Assembly (NCBI RefSeq): GCF_010993705.1
Contig: NZ_WOFO01000011.1
Coordinates: 113,257-177,256, forward strand
Length of the DNA stretch: 64,000 nucleotides
Origin: Cyclobacterium sp. SYSU L10401
GTDB lineage: Bacteria > Bacteroidota > Bacteroidia > Cytophagales > Cyclobacteriaceae
Direction of reading: 5' to 3'
Part shown: positions 36,483 to 48,044 of the stretch, piece after piece
Numbering within the stretch: the stretch's first letter is position 1
Layout: every line of letters starts with the position of its first letter
Program-made: the position numbers and the translations under genes
The notes under the pieces: generated by a model
Told to the model about the DNA's origin: nothing
Seen by the model: only the letters and a program-made list of their open reading frames with translations
Database searches by the model: none

Positions 36483-38663
36483 TTATGCCATGGGTAAGGT
36501 AAAGGAAAAAGTACTGCCTTTGCCTGGCTCGCTAGTGACCTGGATATCCCCACCATTTTTCAAGATAAAATCTTTGGTAAGCTGAAGGCCCAATCCGGTA
36601 CCCTTTTCGCCGGCAGTGCCATATTTTTGTTTGCCCCTGATGACAGGCTGAAAAAGCTTGGATACGGTTTGTTTATCCATACCAATGCCGTTGTCCTGAA
36701 TAGAAATCTCCCAATGAGTGTCATTGATTTTTTTGCTGCATACGGTGATTTTTCCTCCCCGATTGGTAAATTTTAAGGCGTTGTTTAACAAATTCCTTAT
36801 GATTAGGTTACACTGTTCCCTATCAGCAAGGCAATTGGTTTCAGGAATCAAATGATCTTCGATCTGGATTTGTTTGGTTTCAGATACAGGTTTATACAGG
36901 TTAATGTTTTCCTGCAATATTTTATTGACAGATACTTTTTCCGTGTCTGTGACGATACCTTTCATCTGGCTTTTGGCCCAATGGAGCAAATTGATCAGGG
37001 TAAAGTGAACGTGCTCGACCTCATTTCTTAATTGGGTGGAAACCAATAAAAATTCATCCTGACTTAGTTTTTCATCTACAACATACTGCATCAGCCCCTT
37101 CAAGCTATTGATAGGGCTTTTAAGGTCATGTCCTACGATACTGAACAGCTTGTCTTTGGTTTTATTGACCTCAAAAAGCTTTTTGGCAACCTCTTCTATT
37201 TCCTTTTTTTGCTGTAGGATTTTTTTGTTAAGGGCTTCCAGGCTGTTTTTCTGTTGGGTAACCAGGGTTTTGGCTTTTACTTGGTACCTGATCGATCTTA
37301 ATGCTATAAAAAAAGCAATCAATAAAATGACTAAAATAATGCTGAAGCCGATACGGAGCCGCTTTTCCATTAATTTTTCATTTTCCAAGTCAACTTCCCG
37401 CTGCTCCTGCCGCATCGCCGCTTCTTTTTTATCAAACTCATATTTGGCAGCGATTTCCTGGATTTGCTTTTCCGATTCCAGGTTGAGGACACTGTCCTTG
37501 TAGGCCGTGTGCAATTTGAAATGGTACAATGCTTCCCTGCTGTTCCTTTCCTTTTCAAAAATCTCAGAGAGCAAGAAGTGACTTTTTGCTATGTTGCTTT
37601 TAATGCCACTTTCCATGGAGAGGTCAAGGCTTCTTTGAATGGATTTCCTGGCCTCTGCTAAATTTCCCAGTTTGGCCTTAACTTCTCCTATACCCAGCAA
37701 GTCATCGCTAATCCCTGCTTTGTCCTCCATTTCAGTGTCCACTTCAAGGGCGGCTTCAAAATGGAACAGGGAACCCTCATAGTCCCCCTGCGAGAGCAAA
37801 ATTTCGCCTAAGTTGAAATGACTTACTGAAGCCAGTTGGTTGTTTTTTAGCTCCTTACCGATTTCCAGGGTAGAAGTAAAACTTTCCAGGGCATCTTCCA
37901 AATCCCCCTTTTTCTTGTAGATGAGTCCAATATTGGCCAGGCTGGAAGCCATTCCAAGTTTGTTATTTAACTTTTTGCGGATTTCAAGGGCCCTGTTGTG
38001 AAAATTCAGTGCCTGTTCATATTCATCCATGTCGGCAAAGACCAATCCCAGATTACTTAGCGTTTTGCTTTGTTCATTTTCCGAGAGGTGCCTTTCCTTG
38101 ATTTCCAAAGCCTGGAGGTAATGCGCTACGGCCTCCGAAAAATTACCTCTGTCATAATGGTTCAAGCCCATGCTATTGTAAATATTGGCCATACCCAGCC
38201 AATACTGATTTTCCTCTGCCAGGCTGAGCCCTTCGTTGAAATAATTCATCGCCTGTGTATATTCACCCCGGATGTTGTAAAACGCACCGATGTTCCTGTA
38301 GGCATCTACTATTCCATCTTTATATCCGACCTTTTCACTGGCTTCCAGGCTTTTCATCCCCAGTAAAAAAGTACTGTCCGGATTCAAATTGTAATACAAC
38401 TCTCCGGCCCGGTTAAGCAGATCTATGTACGGCTTGTCCGGAGAAAAATTTTCATTGCTTTCCAATAACTGAATGCTTGATTTAAGCGAATCAACTTCTC
38501 TTTTTTGACCAAAAGAAAAATGAGAAAACAATACCACTGCAAAAAGTACAGAAGCATAAAAAAACTTATTGAAATTCAAAAACACTTTCAAGTTTTTTCG
38601 TATTTTTTGTTTGAATACGTGAATTTTGTTGCAAAAATGATGCTGTTCTGATAATTTTTTCAA
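36483..38663 (-). CDS. TPR-containing sensor histidine kinase
   Basis: 726 residues. Signal-anchor FYASVLFAVVLFSHFSFG (~35-52), then TPR repeats in the periplasm (~85-390), a membrane helix RIGFSIILVILLIAFFIAL (~437-455), a coiled coil, and a kinase core. The core has H-box FSIVGHDLKSPINSL (His512), N-box NLLNNALKF (624-632), G1 DNGIGMD (657-663) and G2 GTGLGL (689-694). No receiver domain or adjacent response regulator is visible, so its partner lies elsewhere. Such TPR kinases are frequent in Bacteroidota. Confidence 0.92.
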   Translation of the reverse strand: MKKLSEQHHFCNKIHVFKQKIRKNLKVFLNFNKFFYASVLFAVVLFSHFSFGQKREVDSLKSSIQLLESNENFSPDKPYIDLLNRAGELYYNLNPDSTFLLGMKSLEASEKVGYKDGIVDAYRNIGAFYNIRGEYTQAMNYFNEGLSLAEENQYWLGMANIYNSMGLNHYDRGNFSEAVAHYLQALEIKERHLSENEQSKTLSNLGLVFADMDEYEQALNFHNRALEIRKKLNNKLGMASSLANIGLIYKKKGDLEDALESFTSTLEIGKELKNNQLASVSHFNLGEILLSQGDYEGSLFHFEAALEVDTEMEDKAGISDDLLGIGEVKAKLGNLAEARKSIQRSLDLSMESGIKSNIAKSHFLLSEIFEKERNSREALYHFKLHTAYKDSVLNLESEKQIQEIAAKYEFDKKEAAMRQEQREVDLENEKLMEKRLRIGFSIILVILLIAFFIALRSIRYQVKAKTLVTQQKNSLEALNKKILQQKKEIEEVAKKLFEVNKTKDKLFSIVGHDLKSPINSLKGLMQYVVDEKLSQDEFLLVSTQLRNEVEHVHFTLINLLHWAKSQMKGIVTDTEKVSVNKILQENINLYKPVSETKQIQIEDHLIPETNCLADREQCNLIIRNLLNNALKFTNRGGKITVCSKKINDTHWEISIQDNGIGMDKQTVSKLFQPVIRGKQKYGTAGEKGTGLGLQLTKDFILKNGGDIQVTSEPGKGSTFSFTLPMA

Positions 38664-40787
<2,124 letters not shown>

Positions 40788-40817
40788 TAGGCTTGGACGG
40801 CAAGGTTGAATCCCTGA

Positions 40818-41099
40818 TCAGGTAATTTTGTTTTGGCTGATGCTTTTCTGCCGGTAGGATTTGAAGCGGTTTATTTCCAGGTTTGTTCTGAGCTTTTCAT
40901 GCTTTGTACTTCGGTTTTGAACCCTTTTTCTCCACCTTTTGAAAGCGCTTTCTTTCATCTCCCGGCGCATCAATTTGATGACTACCTTTTCGGGTATGCC
41001 AAATTGGTGGAAGATGGCATCGAAAGGGGTCCTGTCTTCCCAGGCCATTTCGATGATCCGGTCCTTTTCTCTATCCGTCAGCTGATTTAATGGATTCAT
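40818..41099 (-). CDS. DUF2805 (TIGR03643-type) protein
   Basis: 93 residues from ATG 41099 (MNPLNQLTDREKDRIIEMAW); the frame extends upstream, but the family begins here. It reads AWEDRTPFDAIFHQFGIPEKVVIKLMRREM, then FKRWRKRVQNRSTKH, a close match to this small uncharacterised family. The segment looks like a helix-turn-helix followed by a basic tail, so nucleic-acid binding is plausible. Confidence 0.82.
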   Translation of the reverse strand: MNPLNQLTDREKDRIIEMAWEDRTPFDAIFHQFGIPEKVVIKLMRREMKESAFKRWRKRVQNRSTKHEKLRTNLEINRFKSYRQKSISQNKIT

Positions 41100-41212
41100 T
41101 AATGGTAAACTTTTAGCTGGCCAAATGGTTTGATTGGGGTGAAAAAGATCAATCTGGGCTGGTGTATAAAGAATCCTGGCCAAACATACCTTGTCCAACA
41201 GATGGGGCTGAA

Positions 41213-42337
41213 TTACCAACGATTCAGCAGGTCAATTATGAATTCCAGCTCCTTTTCCTGCAAGGCTGGATGCAGCGGTAAACTGAGGGTTTCCCTATGA
41301 ATTTTTTCTGTCAAGGGCAGTAGGCTACCTTGAAAAGATTTTTCCAATACCGGCTGTTGATGTGGAGGAATGGGATAATGTATGGCCGCTTCCACTCCAT
41401 ACTTTCTCAGGTAGGTCATTAAGCTTTGCCTTTCCGCTGCCAAAATAGTAAAAAGATGCCAGGTATGCTGGTAGGGTTCTGCGGGTTTGGCTGGCTGAGG
41501 TAGCTGAATTTTCGGATGACTGATCTGAGAAATGTAGCGCATGGCCATCCGGTTACGCAGGGTATTGTCCGCTTCCAGGTAGGGTAACTTTACCCGTAAT
41601 ACGGCAGCCTGTATCTCATCCATTTTAGAGTTGGTGCCGGAATAGGTGAATTGGTATTTTGTAAGGCTGCCATAATTGGCCAGGGCCCTGGAAATTTCCG
41701 CCAATTGGTCATTATTGGTGGTAATCGCCCCGGCATCTCCCATAGCCCCCAGGTTTTTTGCCGGATAAAAACTATGGGCAGCAGCATCTCCCAGGCTACC
41801 ACTTTTCCTCTCAAGGAATTGGCTTCCTACGGCCTGGGCATTGTCCTCTATCAAAAGGATACCATTGGCCTTCAGCAGGGCATGGATGTTTTCATGGTAG
41901 GCATTTCTGCCATAAAGGTGGACCATCACCATGGCTTTGGTCCTGGGATTGATGAGCTTTGCTATGGCAGTGGCCTTCAATAGGAAAGTCGGGAGTTCTG
42001 GTTCTACCGGAACGGGGATCAAGCCCTGATTGATGATGGCTAGAAAAGTGGCAAAAAAAGTATTTGCAGGGACCAGTACCTCATCATTTTTTTTGAGCAG
42101 CCCCATTTCCAGGTAGGCTCGAAAGATAATTTCCAGGGCATTGGTACCGTTTCCCACCCCTATGCAATGTTTAGTCCCGATATAGGCAGCAAATTCTTTT
42201 TCGAATCCCGCAGTTTGTTCTCCCCTCAGGTACCGGCCACTTTGTACCACCTCCTGGATGGTTTGGCTGAGCTGCGGTTCAAAACGCCTGTTGATCGCAT
42301 TCAGATCTAAAAACTTGATGAAGTTTTTGGTAGTCAT
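41213..42337 (-). CDS. DegT/DnrJ/EryC1/StrS-family sugar aminotransferase
   Basis: 374 residues; a PLP enzyme that aminates nucleotide-linked keto-sugars. Motifs: VGNGTNALEI (PLP phosphate), ILLIEDNAQAVGSQ (Asp165, pyridine nitrogen) and HSFYPAKNLGAMGDAGAI (Lys194, PLP Schiff base). The C-terminal YGVEAAIHYPIPPHQQP is also typical. It is close in pattern to FdtB/QdtB-like amino-deoxysugar enzymes. No other nucleotide-sugar gene is adjacent, so the glycan served is unknown. Confidence 0.92.
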   Translation of the reverse strand: MTTKNFIKFLDLNAINRRFEPQLSQTIQEVVQSGRYLRGEQTAGFEKEFAAYIGTKHCIGVGNGTNALEIIFRAYLEMGLLKKNDEVLVPANTFFATFLAIINQGLIPVPVEPELPTFLLKATAIAKLINPRTKAMVMVHLYGRNAYHENIHALLKANGILLIEDNAQAVGSQFLERKSGSLGDAAAHSFYPAKNLGAMGDAGAITTNNDQLAEISRALANYGSLTKYQFTYSGTNSKMDEIQAAVLRVKLPYLEADNTLRNRMAMRYISQISHPKIQLPQPAKPAEPYQHTWHLFTILAAERQSLMTYLRKYGVEAAIHYPIPPHQQPVLEKSFQGSLLPLTEKIHRETLSLPLHPALQEKELEFIIDLLNRW

Positions 42338-42492
42338 ACCGTGATATTATGAATTGAGGCGCTAAATTAGGCAAGCTTTAAGGACCGAAGCAAGCATGGA
42401 GCAGTGCAAACTGGAATTAAAGTGTTTTTCTGACCCAGGTATTCCTAATGGTCTATTCATGACGCAACAGCGTACATTATTTAAAAGCAATT

Positions 42493-43341
42493 ATGCGGCA
42501 TTTTGTTTTATTGGTTTTATCGGTATTGATTTTGGGCTCCTGCTCCCTTAGGGGAATAACGGTTTCAGAAAACATCACCTTTATGGAAGAGGGTTTTTTG
42601 GGTAAATTGCCCGAAAAACAATTGAATATTTTTTATCCCAGAAAAAGCAATGAACTGCTACCGGTTTTGGTGTTTGTCCATGGAGGCAGTTGGCGGTCCG
42701 GGAGTAAAGAGCGGTATGGGTTTCTGGGCAGAAGGATGGCGCGACGAGAAATAGTAACGGTAATCATTGATTACCCCCTGAGTCCGGATTTTAAAATCCA
42801 CTCCATGGGCTTGGCAGTAGCCAAAGCCCTGGATTGGGTCTCAGGTAACATTGCTGATTATGGCGGAGATCCGGATAGAATAGTGGTTTCGGGCCATTCT
42901 GCGGGCGGGCACCTGGCCAGTTTGGTGGCTGTCAGAGATGTTTATTTTGATAGCCTGGGAGTGGAAAGTCCGGTAGCTGGGGCAGCACTTATAGACGCAG
43001 CCGGCCTGGACATGTACCATTATCTCCGGGAAAAAAATGATGCCCCGGGAACCTCGCATCTGAGGACCTTTACAGATGATCCTGAGGTATGGAAAGCCAC
43101 ATCCCCCATTTATTATTTACACGAGGACATGCCTCCCATGATATTTTTAATGGGAGGTAAAACCTACGAAAGTATCCTGGAAGGAACCGATCGCTTTATG
43201 GAGGTTTACCGCCGTTTTGATCCTGAACCTGACTTTAGAATTCAAAAAAACAAAAGACATGTGCCCATGATCGTGCAGTTTTTGTATACTCCTGGAAGGG
43301 CTTTCAGGTGGGTTAGGGACTTTGTGAAAAACACCAGGTGA
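42493..43341 (+). CDS. Alpha/beta hydrolase lipoprotein (carboxylesterase-like)
   Basis: 282 residues with a signal ending in lipobox LGSC (Cys17). The oxyanion motif FVHGGSW (62-68) and nucleophile elbow GHSAGG (Ser136) mark the hormone-sensitive-lipase-like group. A late histidine (NKRHVPMI) and an upstream acidic residue complete the triad. It is probably a periplasmic esterase that removes acyl groups from xenobiotics or glycans. Single gene. Confidence 0.85.
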   Translation: MRHFVLLVLSVLILGSCSLRGITVSENITFMEEGFLGKLPEKQLNIFYPRKSNELLPVLVFVHGGSWRSGSKERYGFLGRRMARREIVTVIIDYPLSPDFKIHSMGLAVAKALDWVSGNIADYGGDPDRIVVSGHSAGGHLASLVAVRDVYFDSLGVESPVAGAALIDAAGLDMYHYLREKNDAPGTSHLRTFTDDPEVWKATSPIYYLHEDMPPMIFLMGGKTYESILEGTDRFMEVYRRFDPEPDFRIQKNKRHVPMIVQFLYTPGRAFRWVRDFVKNTR

Positions 43342-43373
43342 TCCAGGGGAAGGAAGGGTAATTGCCAGGACCT

Positions 43374-44342
43374 TTATTTCCTTTGAGAAAACACATCTAT
43401 AACGGTTTTATCAGCTATTTGGTAGGGAGCCCCCAAAAGTAAAAGCCTGCCTTCACTTGTGATTTGTAGCCCTGCTGCAGCCTTAAAATTGACCGTTTCA
43501 CTGGGAAGAAAGGTTTTGCTGGAGATTTTAATAAGTAGTGGATTGTCCGGATCTGGGGTCAATCGAAAAAGATCTGCTACCTGCTTTCCATCTGTAGTTT
43601 GAGCAGTTCCGGCCAGGTATAATTGTTCTTTTGCATCCGTAAAAAGGTTGAGATTCTGGTAAGATAACCAATCCGGGTTGACCCAGTCCTGCCGGTTTTG
43701 CCCGCTCATTTCCATACTCATTTTTAACCGGAAATCAATGTTTCCGTCATAAAAGTCCTGCTCAGAACAGGCATAAAAATCCAACACCCGGCTGTCCCAG
43801 TTGGCTACCAAAAGCCACATCTTGCCTTTGAAAGCGGTAAAGCCCACTGCACCTGCAGTCACCCTTTCAGGTGCACCTTTTCTTTCCAGACTCACCAGAG
43901 GGTTTTGCCAGGGCCTGTCCTTTTCCAGGTCGTAAACCTTTACTTTCGACAGGTCTCTTTTTTGGTTGTCTTCTATGCCTACTGCCAGAAACCGATCATA
44001 AATTTGAAATCCACCGGCATGCCGAAACGGGGAGAGCAGGAGGGTGTCTACTGCAGTAAGGCGCTTTTGCTCCAGATCCCCGCTGATGAGGTAACTGTAG
44101 TTGGACGAGCTGCCACTTAAATAAAGGGTGTTTTCCCGGTAGCGCTGAATGCCTTGTAAATGGCCACCCTGCTGATCAAAGGACAGGTTATGCGTAAAAG
44201 TGATTCTATCTGGGGACGCTGCGAGGCCATTAAAAGCTACCTCGAAATCAGCCACTTTCGGCAACCTGGCATTTTGAGCAAAATCAGGAAGCGGATGAAG
44301 AAGAAACCATATCCAAAGTAAACAGGCGCAAGAGCTTTTCAT
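43374..44342 (-). CDS. Secreted hypothetical protein, propeller-like
   Basis: 322 residues from ATG 44342, which gives a clean signal (MKSSCACLLWIWFLLHPLPD, cleavage near FAQ/N). The longer reading from 44510 puts the signal in the middle and overlaps the divergent Rieske start. The mature part has repeated strand patterns with aromatic residues (TLYLSGSSSNYSYLIS, FLAVGIEDNQKRDLSKVKVYD, GKMWLLVANWDS), suggesting a beta-propeller. No family recognised. Confidence 0.68.
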   Translation of the reverse strand: MKSSCACLLWIWFLLHPLPDFAQNARLPKVADFEVAFNGLAASPDRITFTHNLSFDQQGGHLQGIQRYRENTLYLSGSSSNYSYLISGDLEQKRLTAVDTLLLSPFRHAGGFQIYDRFLAVGIEDNQKRDLSKVKVYDLEKDRPWQNPLVSLERKGAPERVTAGAVGFTAFKGKMWLLVANWDSRVLDFYACSEQDFYDGNIDFRLKMSMEMSGQNRQDWVNPDWLSYQNLNLFTDAKEQLYLAGTAQTTDGKQVADLFRLTPDPDNPLLIKISSKTFLPSETVNFKAAAGLQITSEGRLLLLGAPYQIADKTVIDVFSQRK

Positions 44343-44508
44343 AGGGAGCAAATTGTGTCCTGAAAAGTAAGTCTGGCTGTGGAAAATTGCAACCAAAAAA
44401 TCAATTAATGGAAAAGACAGTGGTGCTAAAAGTGGAGTCCGGGGCATAGGGGGATAAATTTTTACCTGGCTGCAATCCACTGCGCTGGTTTGTTGCGTAA
44501 ATGGGGGC

Positions 44509-45000
44509 ATGGAAACAAATAGAAAGATTCAACAAGGCAGGCTTCAATCCGGAAGAAGGGACTTCCTGAACAGGGCCGGTTCGTTATCGATCATGTCTCT
44601 CTTCGGGGCAGCATTCTTTACCGGTTGTAGCAATGAGGAGGACATGCTTCCCGATAATGATCAACAGGAGAATGAAGATGGTATCCTGGTCAATAACCAG
44701 CAAGTCACCATTGACCTGGCCAAAAATGAAGGTTTGCTGGCTTCGGGGGGATGGATGCTGATCCGGGAAGCCAGGTTATTGGTAGTCAACCTTGACAATC
44801 AGTACAGCGCCCTTACATCCGTCTGCACACATTCCCAATGTGACAGGAACTGGACATTTGGTAATCAGGTTTTTACCTGCACCTGTCATGGTTCCAGGTT
44901 TGATACGCAGGGAGGGGTGATCAATGGACCGGCTACCCAGCCCCTGACCTCCTATGCCGTCACGGAAGAAAATGGAAACCTGATCATCAGCCTGTCATGA
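44509..45000 (+). CDS. Rieske [2Fe-2S] lipoprotein
   Basis: 163 residues. A twin-arginine signal (GRRDFLNRAGS) leads to lipobox FTGC (Cys40). The Rieske domain has box I CTHSQC (cluster ligands Cys106 and His108) and box II CTCHGS (Cys124, His127), with Cys111 and Cys126 placed for the stabilising disulfide. It should be a periplasm-facing electron carrier anchored by lipid. Its stop overlaps the start of the YceI gene (ATGA), so they are coupled. Confidence 0.93.
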   Translation: METNRKIQQGRLQSGRRDFLNRAGSLSIMSLFGAAFFTGCSNEEDMLPDNDQQENEDGILVNNQQVTIDLAKNEGLLASGGWMLIREARLLVVNLDNQYSALTSVCTHSQCDRNWTFGNQVFTCTCHGSRFDTQGGVINGPATQPLTSYAVTEENGNLIISLS

Positions 45001-45545
45001 AGTGGAGGCGGTTATGGCTATTGCCCCTGATGTACCTGCTGATGGTGGGGGAGGTCCAGGCACAGGAATTCAAAACTACTGAGGGAGAAGTGCGCTTTTT
45101 GTCGCAGGCCTCATTGAATGAATTTACAGGGAAATCTGACCAGCTCCATGGCTTGCTGGACCCGGAAAAAAATCTGGTTGATTTTTATGTAGACCTGAAT
45201 ACCCTGAAGACCGGTATCGGCCTCAGAGACCGTCACATGCGGGACAATTACCTGGAAACCGAAAAATATCCCTTTGCTGAGTTTACGGGGAAAATGCAGG
45301 GAGCAGTAAGCTTCGAAGTAAATCAAACCCAGAAAGTCAAAGCCATGGGGGTTTTTAAAATCCATGGCAAGGAAAGGTACCTGGAAGTGGATGGCAGCCT
45401 AACTCCGCTTGGCCCCAATGAGATCTTGCTTGAGGCCAATTTTGAAGTGAAGCTGGGTGACTTTGATATCGCCATTCCCCAGGTGATGTTTTACGAATTA
45501 TCTGAAACCCAGCAAGTGAAAATCAAAGCTAAATTAAAAAAATAA
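44997..45545 (+). CDS. YceI-family protein
   Basis: 182 residues with signal peptide (WRRLWLLPLMYLLMVGEVQAQ). The YceI lipocalin-like barrel is seen in VRFLSQASLNEFTGKSDQL, VDLNTLKTGIGLRDRHMRDNYLETEKYPFAEFTG and MGVFKIHGKERYLEV. These periplasmic proteins bind isoprenoid quinones or similar lipids. It is coupled to the Rieske gene (4-nt overlap), which suggests a redox partner role. Confidence 0.93.
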   Translation: MKWRRLWLLPLMYLLMVGEVQAQEFKTTEGEVRFLSQASLNEFTGKSDQLHGLLDPEKNLVDFYVDLNTLKTGIGLRDRHMRDNYLETEKYPFAEFTGKMQGAVSFEVNQTQKVKAMGVFKIHGKERYLEVDGSLTPLGPNEILLEANFEVKLGDFDIAIPQVMFYELSETQQVKIKAKLKK

Positions 45546-45548
45546 ATC

Positions 45549-46436
45549 ATGGATCAACTGTTTGTGAATCGTATGGTCAAAAGGCTGGTTTTACCCCTGC
45601 TGTTGTTGCTGTTTTATGGAAATGCACTGGCACAGCTGGAAAGAAAACTGGTAACGGCTGATCCGGAAGTGGAGCTTATTTTTCATGCGCCCCGGCAGAT
45701 CAACCTGCTGACAGTAGAGCCACTGGAGGAAAAAACCCTTCATTTTGCCATCATGCACACCTTCGGGCCGTTAAAAGAAGGCGTTAGAAACTTGTATGGC
45801 CTGGACAATGGAGCCAATATTCAATTCAGCTTCGAGTATGCTTTCGATGACCGGTTTTCTCTGGGAGCCTCCCGGTCCGGCAGGGATAAGTTTTACAATT
45901 TGTATGGCAGGCACCATTTATTTCGACAGAAAAAAAGCGGGGCTGTGCCGGTTTCTTTGTCCCTGGTGGCTGCCGCAGGGGTCAATACGGTCGACTACAC
46001 TTTTCTACGGGAAGATGCCCCTGATTTTTCTGAAAGAAGTAGTTTTGCCTTCCAGCTGCTACTTGCCAGAAAGTTCTCCGATAAAATCAGTGTTCAGCTA
46101 AGCCCTTCCCTGGCTTACTTCAATGCGCCGATGGCAGCCTATTTAATGGAAGGGGAGCAAAATCTTTACCTGGCCCTGGGCATATCAGGTAAATTTAAGC
46201 TGACGGGAAAATCATCACTGACACTGCAATGGATGCCTAATTTAAACAGTGACCTGAGAAGTAATGTGGGTATTGGAATAGACATTGAAGCCGGGGGGCA
46301 TGTTTTTCAAATGTATTTTGTCACTTCTCAGGCCCTGAATGAGCAATACCTGCTCGCAGGAGGTAATGGGGTACCAGGGGAAGGTTTCAGGTTGGGCTTT
46401 AACGTCAACCGTATCTTTGCCACCGGATCCAGATAA
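45549..46436 (+). CDS. DUF5777-family beta-barrel protein
   Basis: 295 residues with a signal (RLVLPLLLLLFYGNALAQ). The body matches DUF5777: APRQINLLTVEPLEEKTLHFAIMHTFGPL, NIQFSFEYAFDDRFSLGASRS, and alternating amphipathic strands to the C-terminus, as in an outer-membrane barrel. It follows the YceI gene by 3 nt, forming a three-gene operon. Met9 (45573) is an alternative start. Confidence 0.87.
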   Translation: MDQLFVNRMVKRLVLPLLLLLFYGNALAQLERKLVTADPEVELIFHAPRQINLLTVEPLEEKTLHFAIMHTFGPLKEGVRNLYGLDNGANIQFSFEYAFDDRFSLGASRSGRDKFYNLYGRHHLFRQKKSGAVPVSLSLVAAAGVNTVDYTFLREDAPDFSERSSFAFQLLLARKFSDKISVQLSPSLAYFNAPMAAYLMEGEQNLYLALGISGKFKLTGKSSLTLQWMPNLNSDLRSNVGIGIDIEAGGHVFQMYFVTSQALNEQYLLAGGNGVPGEGFRLGFNVNRIFATGSR

Positions 46437-46487
46437 GCTTTTCTTAACTGCTTACCCGGGGGACGGAGATTCCTGTCATGGCTTGTC

Positions 46488-47447
46488 TTATAAATTGATG
46501 ACCATAAAATATAGGGGGAAGCCTATGGTGATATTTACCGGGAAGGTCACTGCCAGGGCCATGGGCAGGAATATACCGGGGTTGGCTTTGGGTACAGCCA
46601 TCTTCATGGCAGCGGGTACGGCAATATAGGAGGCCGATGCGGCCAGTATGGCCAGCATGAAGCGGTCTCCGGGTTCAGGGCTCACCCAGCTGCTCAGGTA
46701 AGCTACCAATACGCCATTTACAAGTGGGGTAACGATGGCAAAGGCAGTGGTAAACCAACCGGATTGCAGGAAATCCTTCAGTTTTTTTCCACTGCTGATA
46801 CCCATATCGAGCAGAAAAATGGCCAGAAAACCTTTGAAAATGTCAGTGGTAAAAGGTTTGATACCTTCCGCCTCATGTTCATTGGCGAGAAAACCGATAA
46901 TCAGACTACCAATAATTAAAAATACGCTGCCATTGGTAATGGAATGCTTCAGTATTCCCCATAAGCTGGTTTGCCCGCTCTTTCCATTGCCAAACCAGCG
47001 GATCAATAGTACGCCGATAATGATGGCAGGAGCTTCCATTAGGGCCATGATGGCTACCATATGGCCGCTAAACTGGAGGTACTGCATCTCCAGAAAGCTT
47101 GCTGCCGTCACAAAGGTCACCGCACTGACAGAGCCATAAGCGGCGGCAATGGCACCGGCGTTTTCCAATCCCAACCGCTTTTTCAAGACAAAGAAGGTGT
47201 AAATGGGTATCAGGCAGGCCGTGCCAATTCCAAAGGCGATCGCCCACAATATGCCCATTCCGAATTCACTGTGCGCCAATTCCTGTCCACCTTTAAAGCC
47301 TATGGCGAAAAGCAGGTACAGGGATATGAACTTGGATGAATTTTCAGGTATTTTTAAATCACTTTTAAACTTAACCGCCAATATTCCCAAAAAAAAGAAC
47401 AATAAAGCGGGGTTGGTAAGGCTTTCCAGTAGTAGTTTTATATCCAT
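46488..47447 (-). CDS. SbtA-type sodium-dependent bicarbonate permease
   Basis: 319 residues with about ten membrane segments and an inverted-repeat layout. The start LLLESLTNPALLFFFLGILAVKFKSDLKIP, the YLLFAIGFKGG segment, GSVSAVTFVTA and the C-terminal SYIAVPAAMKMAVPKANPG are characteristic of the SbtA family (formerly DUF897). Cyanobacterial members import HCO3- with sodium. It begins 34 nt after the stop of the small 47482 gene on the same strand, so they form an operon. No SbtB PII-like gene is present. Confidence 0.92.
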   Translation of the reverse strand: MDIKLLLESLTNPALLFFFLGILAVKFKSDLKIPENSSKFISLYLLFAIGFKGGQELAHSEFGMGILWAIAFGIGTACLIPIYTFFVLKKRLGLENAGAIAAAYGSVSAVTFVTAASFLEMQYLQFSGHMVAIMALMEAPAIIIGVLLIRWFGNGKSGQTSLWGILKHSITNGSVFLIIGSLIIGFLANEHEAEGIKPFTTDIFKGFLAIFLLDMGISSGKKLKDFLQSGWFTTAFAIVTPLVNGVLVAYLSSWVSPEPGDRFMLAILAASASYIAVPAAMKMAVPKANPGIFLPMALAVTFPVNITIGFPLYFMVINL

Positions 47448-47481
47448 AGTTGCTAATATTGAGTTTGAAAACAGACAATCG

Positions 47482-47985
47482 TCAGGCGGCAGTACCAGCG
47501 GTGGAAAAGCTTGTGTTCACCTTTTCCAACTGATTGGTTTTCCAGTCCACCAGTAAACTGTTGATGGCGATACCTTTCTGCCGGATGGGTTTTTCAAGTA
47601 AGGGGTGATGGTAAAGGGTATGGGTCAGGTTTTCCGAATGGATCAATGCCATTTCTCTGGCTTTTTCTTTCCTTGATTCGAATTGATTGATGCGGTAGTA
47701 GTGATCAATGTATATTTCAAAAAGATACTCTTCGGCATAGGAGTGCAGGCCCTTTTCGTGGTTGATGATCTTATTTTTAAAAGGACAGTTCAGGTCATGA
47801 ACAATGGTGATGCGATCTATGGCATCCTGCATCAGGAAATCGGCTACTTTTTCGACAAAGCGGACTTCCTCGAATCGAAAGACACTTCCCAATGCCGTCA
47901 AAAATAAATGGTGACTTCCAAATTTACTTTGGATATAGGCTTCCAGCTGATGGGTAGGACAAACTAAATAAAGATTTTTTTGCAT
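47482..47985 (-). CDS. Small protein resembling a degenerate beta carbonic anhydrase, linked to sbtA
   Basis: 167 residues, cytoplasmic. By eye the order of elements follows beta carbonic anhydrase: LYLVCPTHQLEAYI (Cys9 at the zinc Cys position, but the C-x-D-x-R motif is replaced by C-P-T-H-Q), FLTALGSVFRF (like F-V-x-R-N-A-G), a helix and strand ITIVHDLNCPF (His63/Cys67 in place of H-x-x-C), and a final GIAINSLLVDWKTNQLEKV (like G-x-V-Y-D-x-x-T-G-x-L). If correct, catalysis is doubtful and a binding or regulatory role for SbtA is plausible. The family assignment needs a profile search. Confidence 0.5.
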   Translation of the reverse strand: MQKNLYLVCPTHQLEAYIQSKFGSHHLFLTALGSVFRFEEVRFVEKVADFLMQDAIDRITIVHDLNCPFKNKIINHEKGLHSYAEEYLFEIYIDHYYRINQFESRKEKAREMALIHSENLTHTLYHHPLLEKPIRQKGIAINSLLVDWKTNQLEKVNTSFSTAGTAA

Positions 47986-48028
47986 GGAGTTTTATTTTTG
48001 TTTCCTGCGAAAATAAAGGCCGTATTTC

Positions 48029-48044
48029 ATAAATGAAAATTTAT
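48029..48044 (-). promoter_or_regulatory. Candidate LysR-type operator of the sbtA operon
   Basis: ATAAATGAAAATTTAT is a 6-4-6 palindrome with the T-N11-A layout favoured by LysR regulators. It is centred about 50 nt upstream of the first gene of the operon, and TATTTTCG (an imperfect -7 box) lies closer to the start. A LysR gene sits just upstream. Confidence 0.35.

Noticed and set aside
43374..44510. Longer 378-codon form of the secreted propeller-like protein
   Set aside because: It places the signal peptide internally and overlaps the start of the divergent Rieske gene.
47482..47985. SbtB-type PII-like regulator next to sbtA
   Set aside because: No PII ferredoxin-like motifs or T-loop pattern; the elements fit a carbonic anhydrase-like order better.
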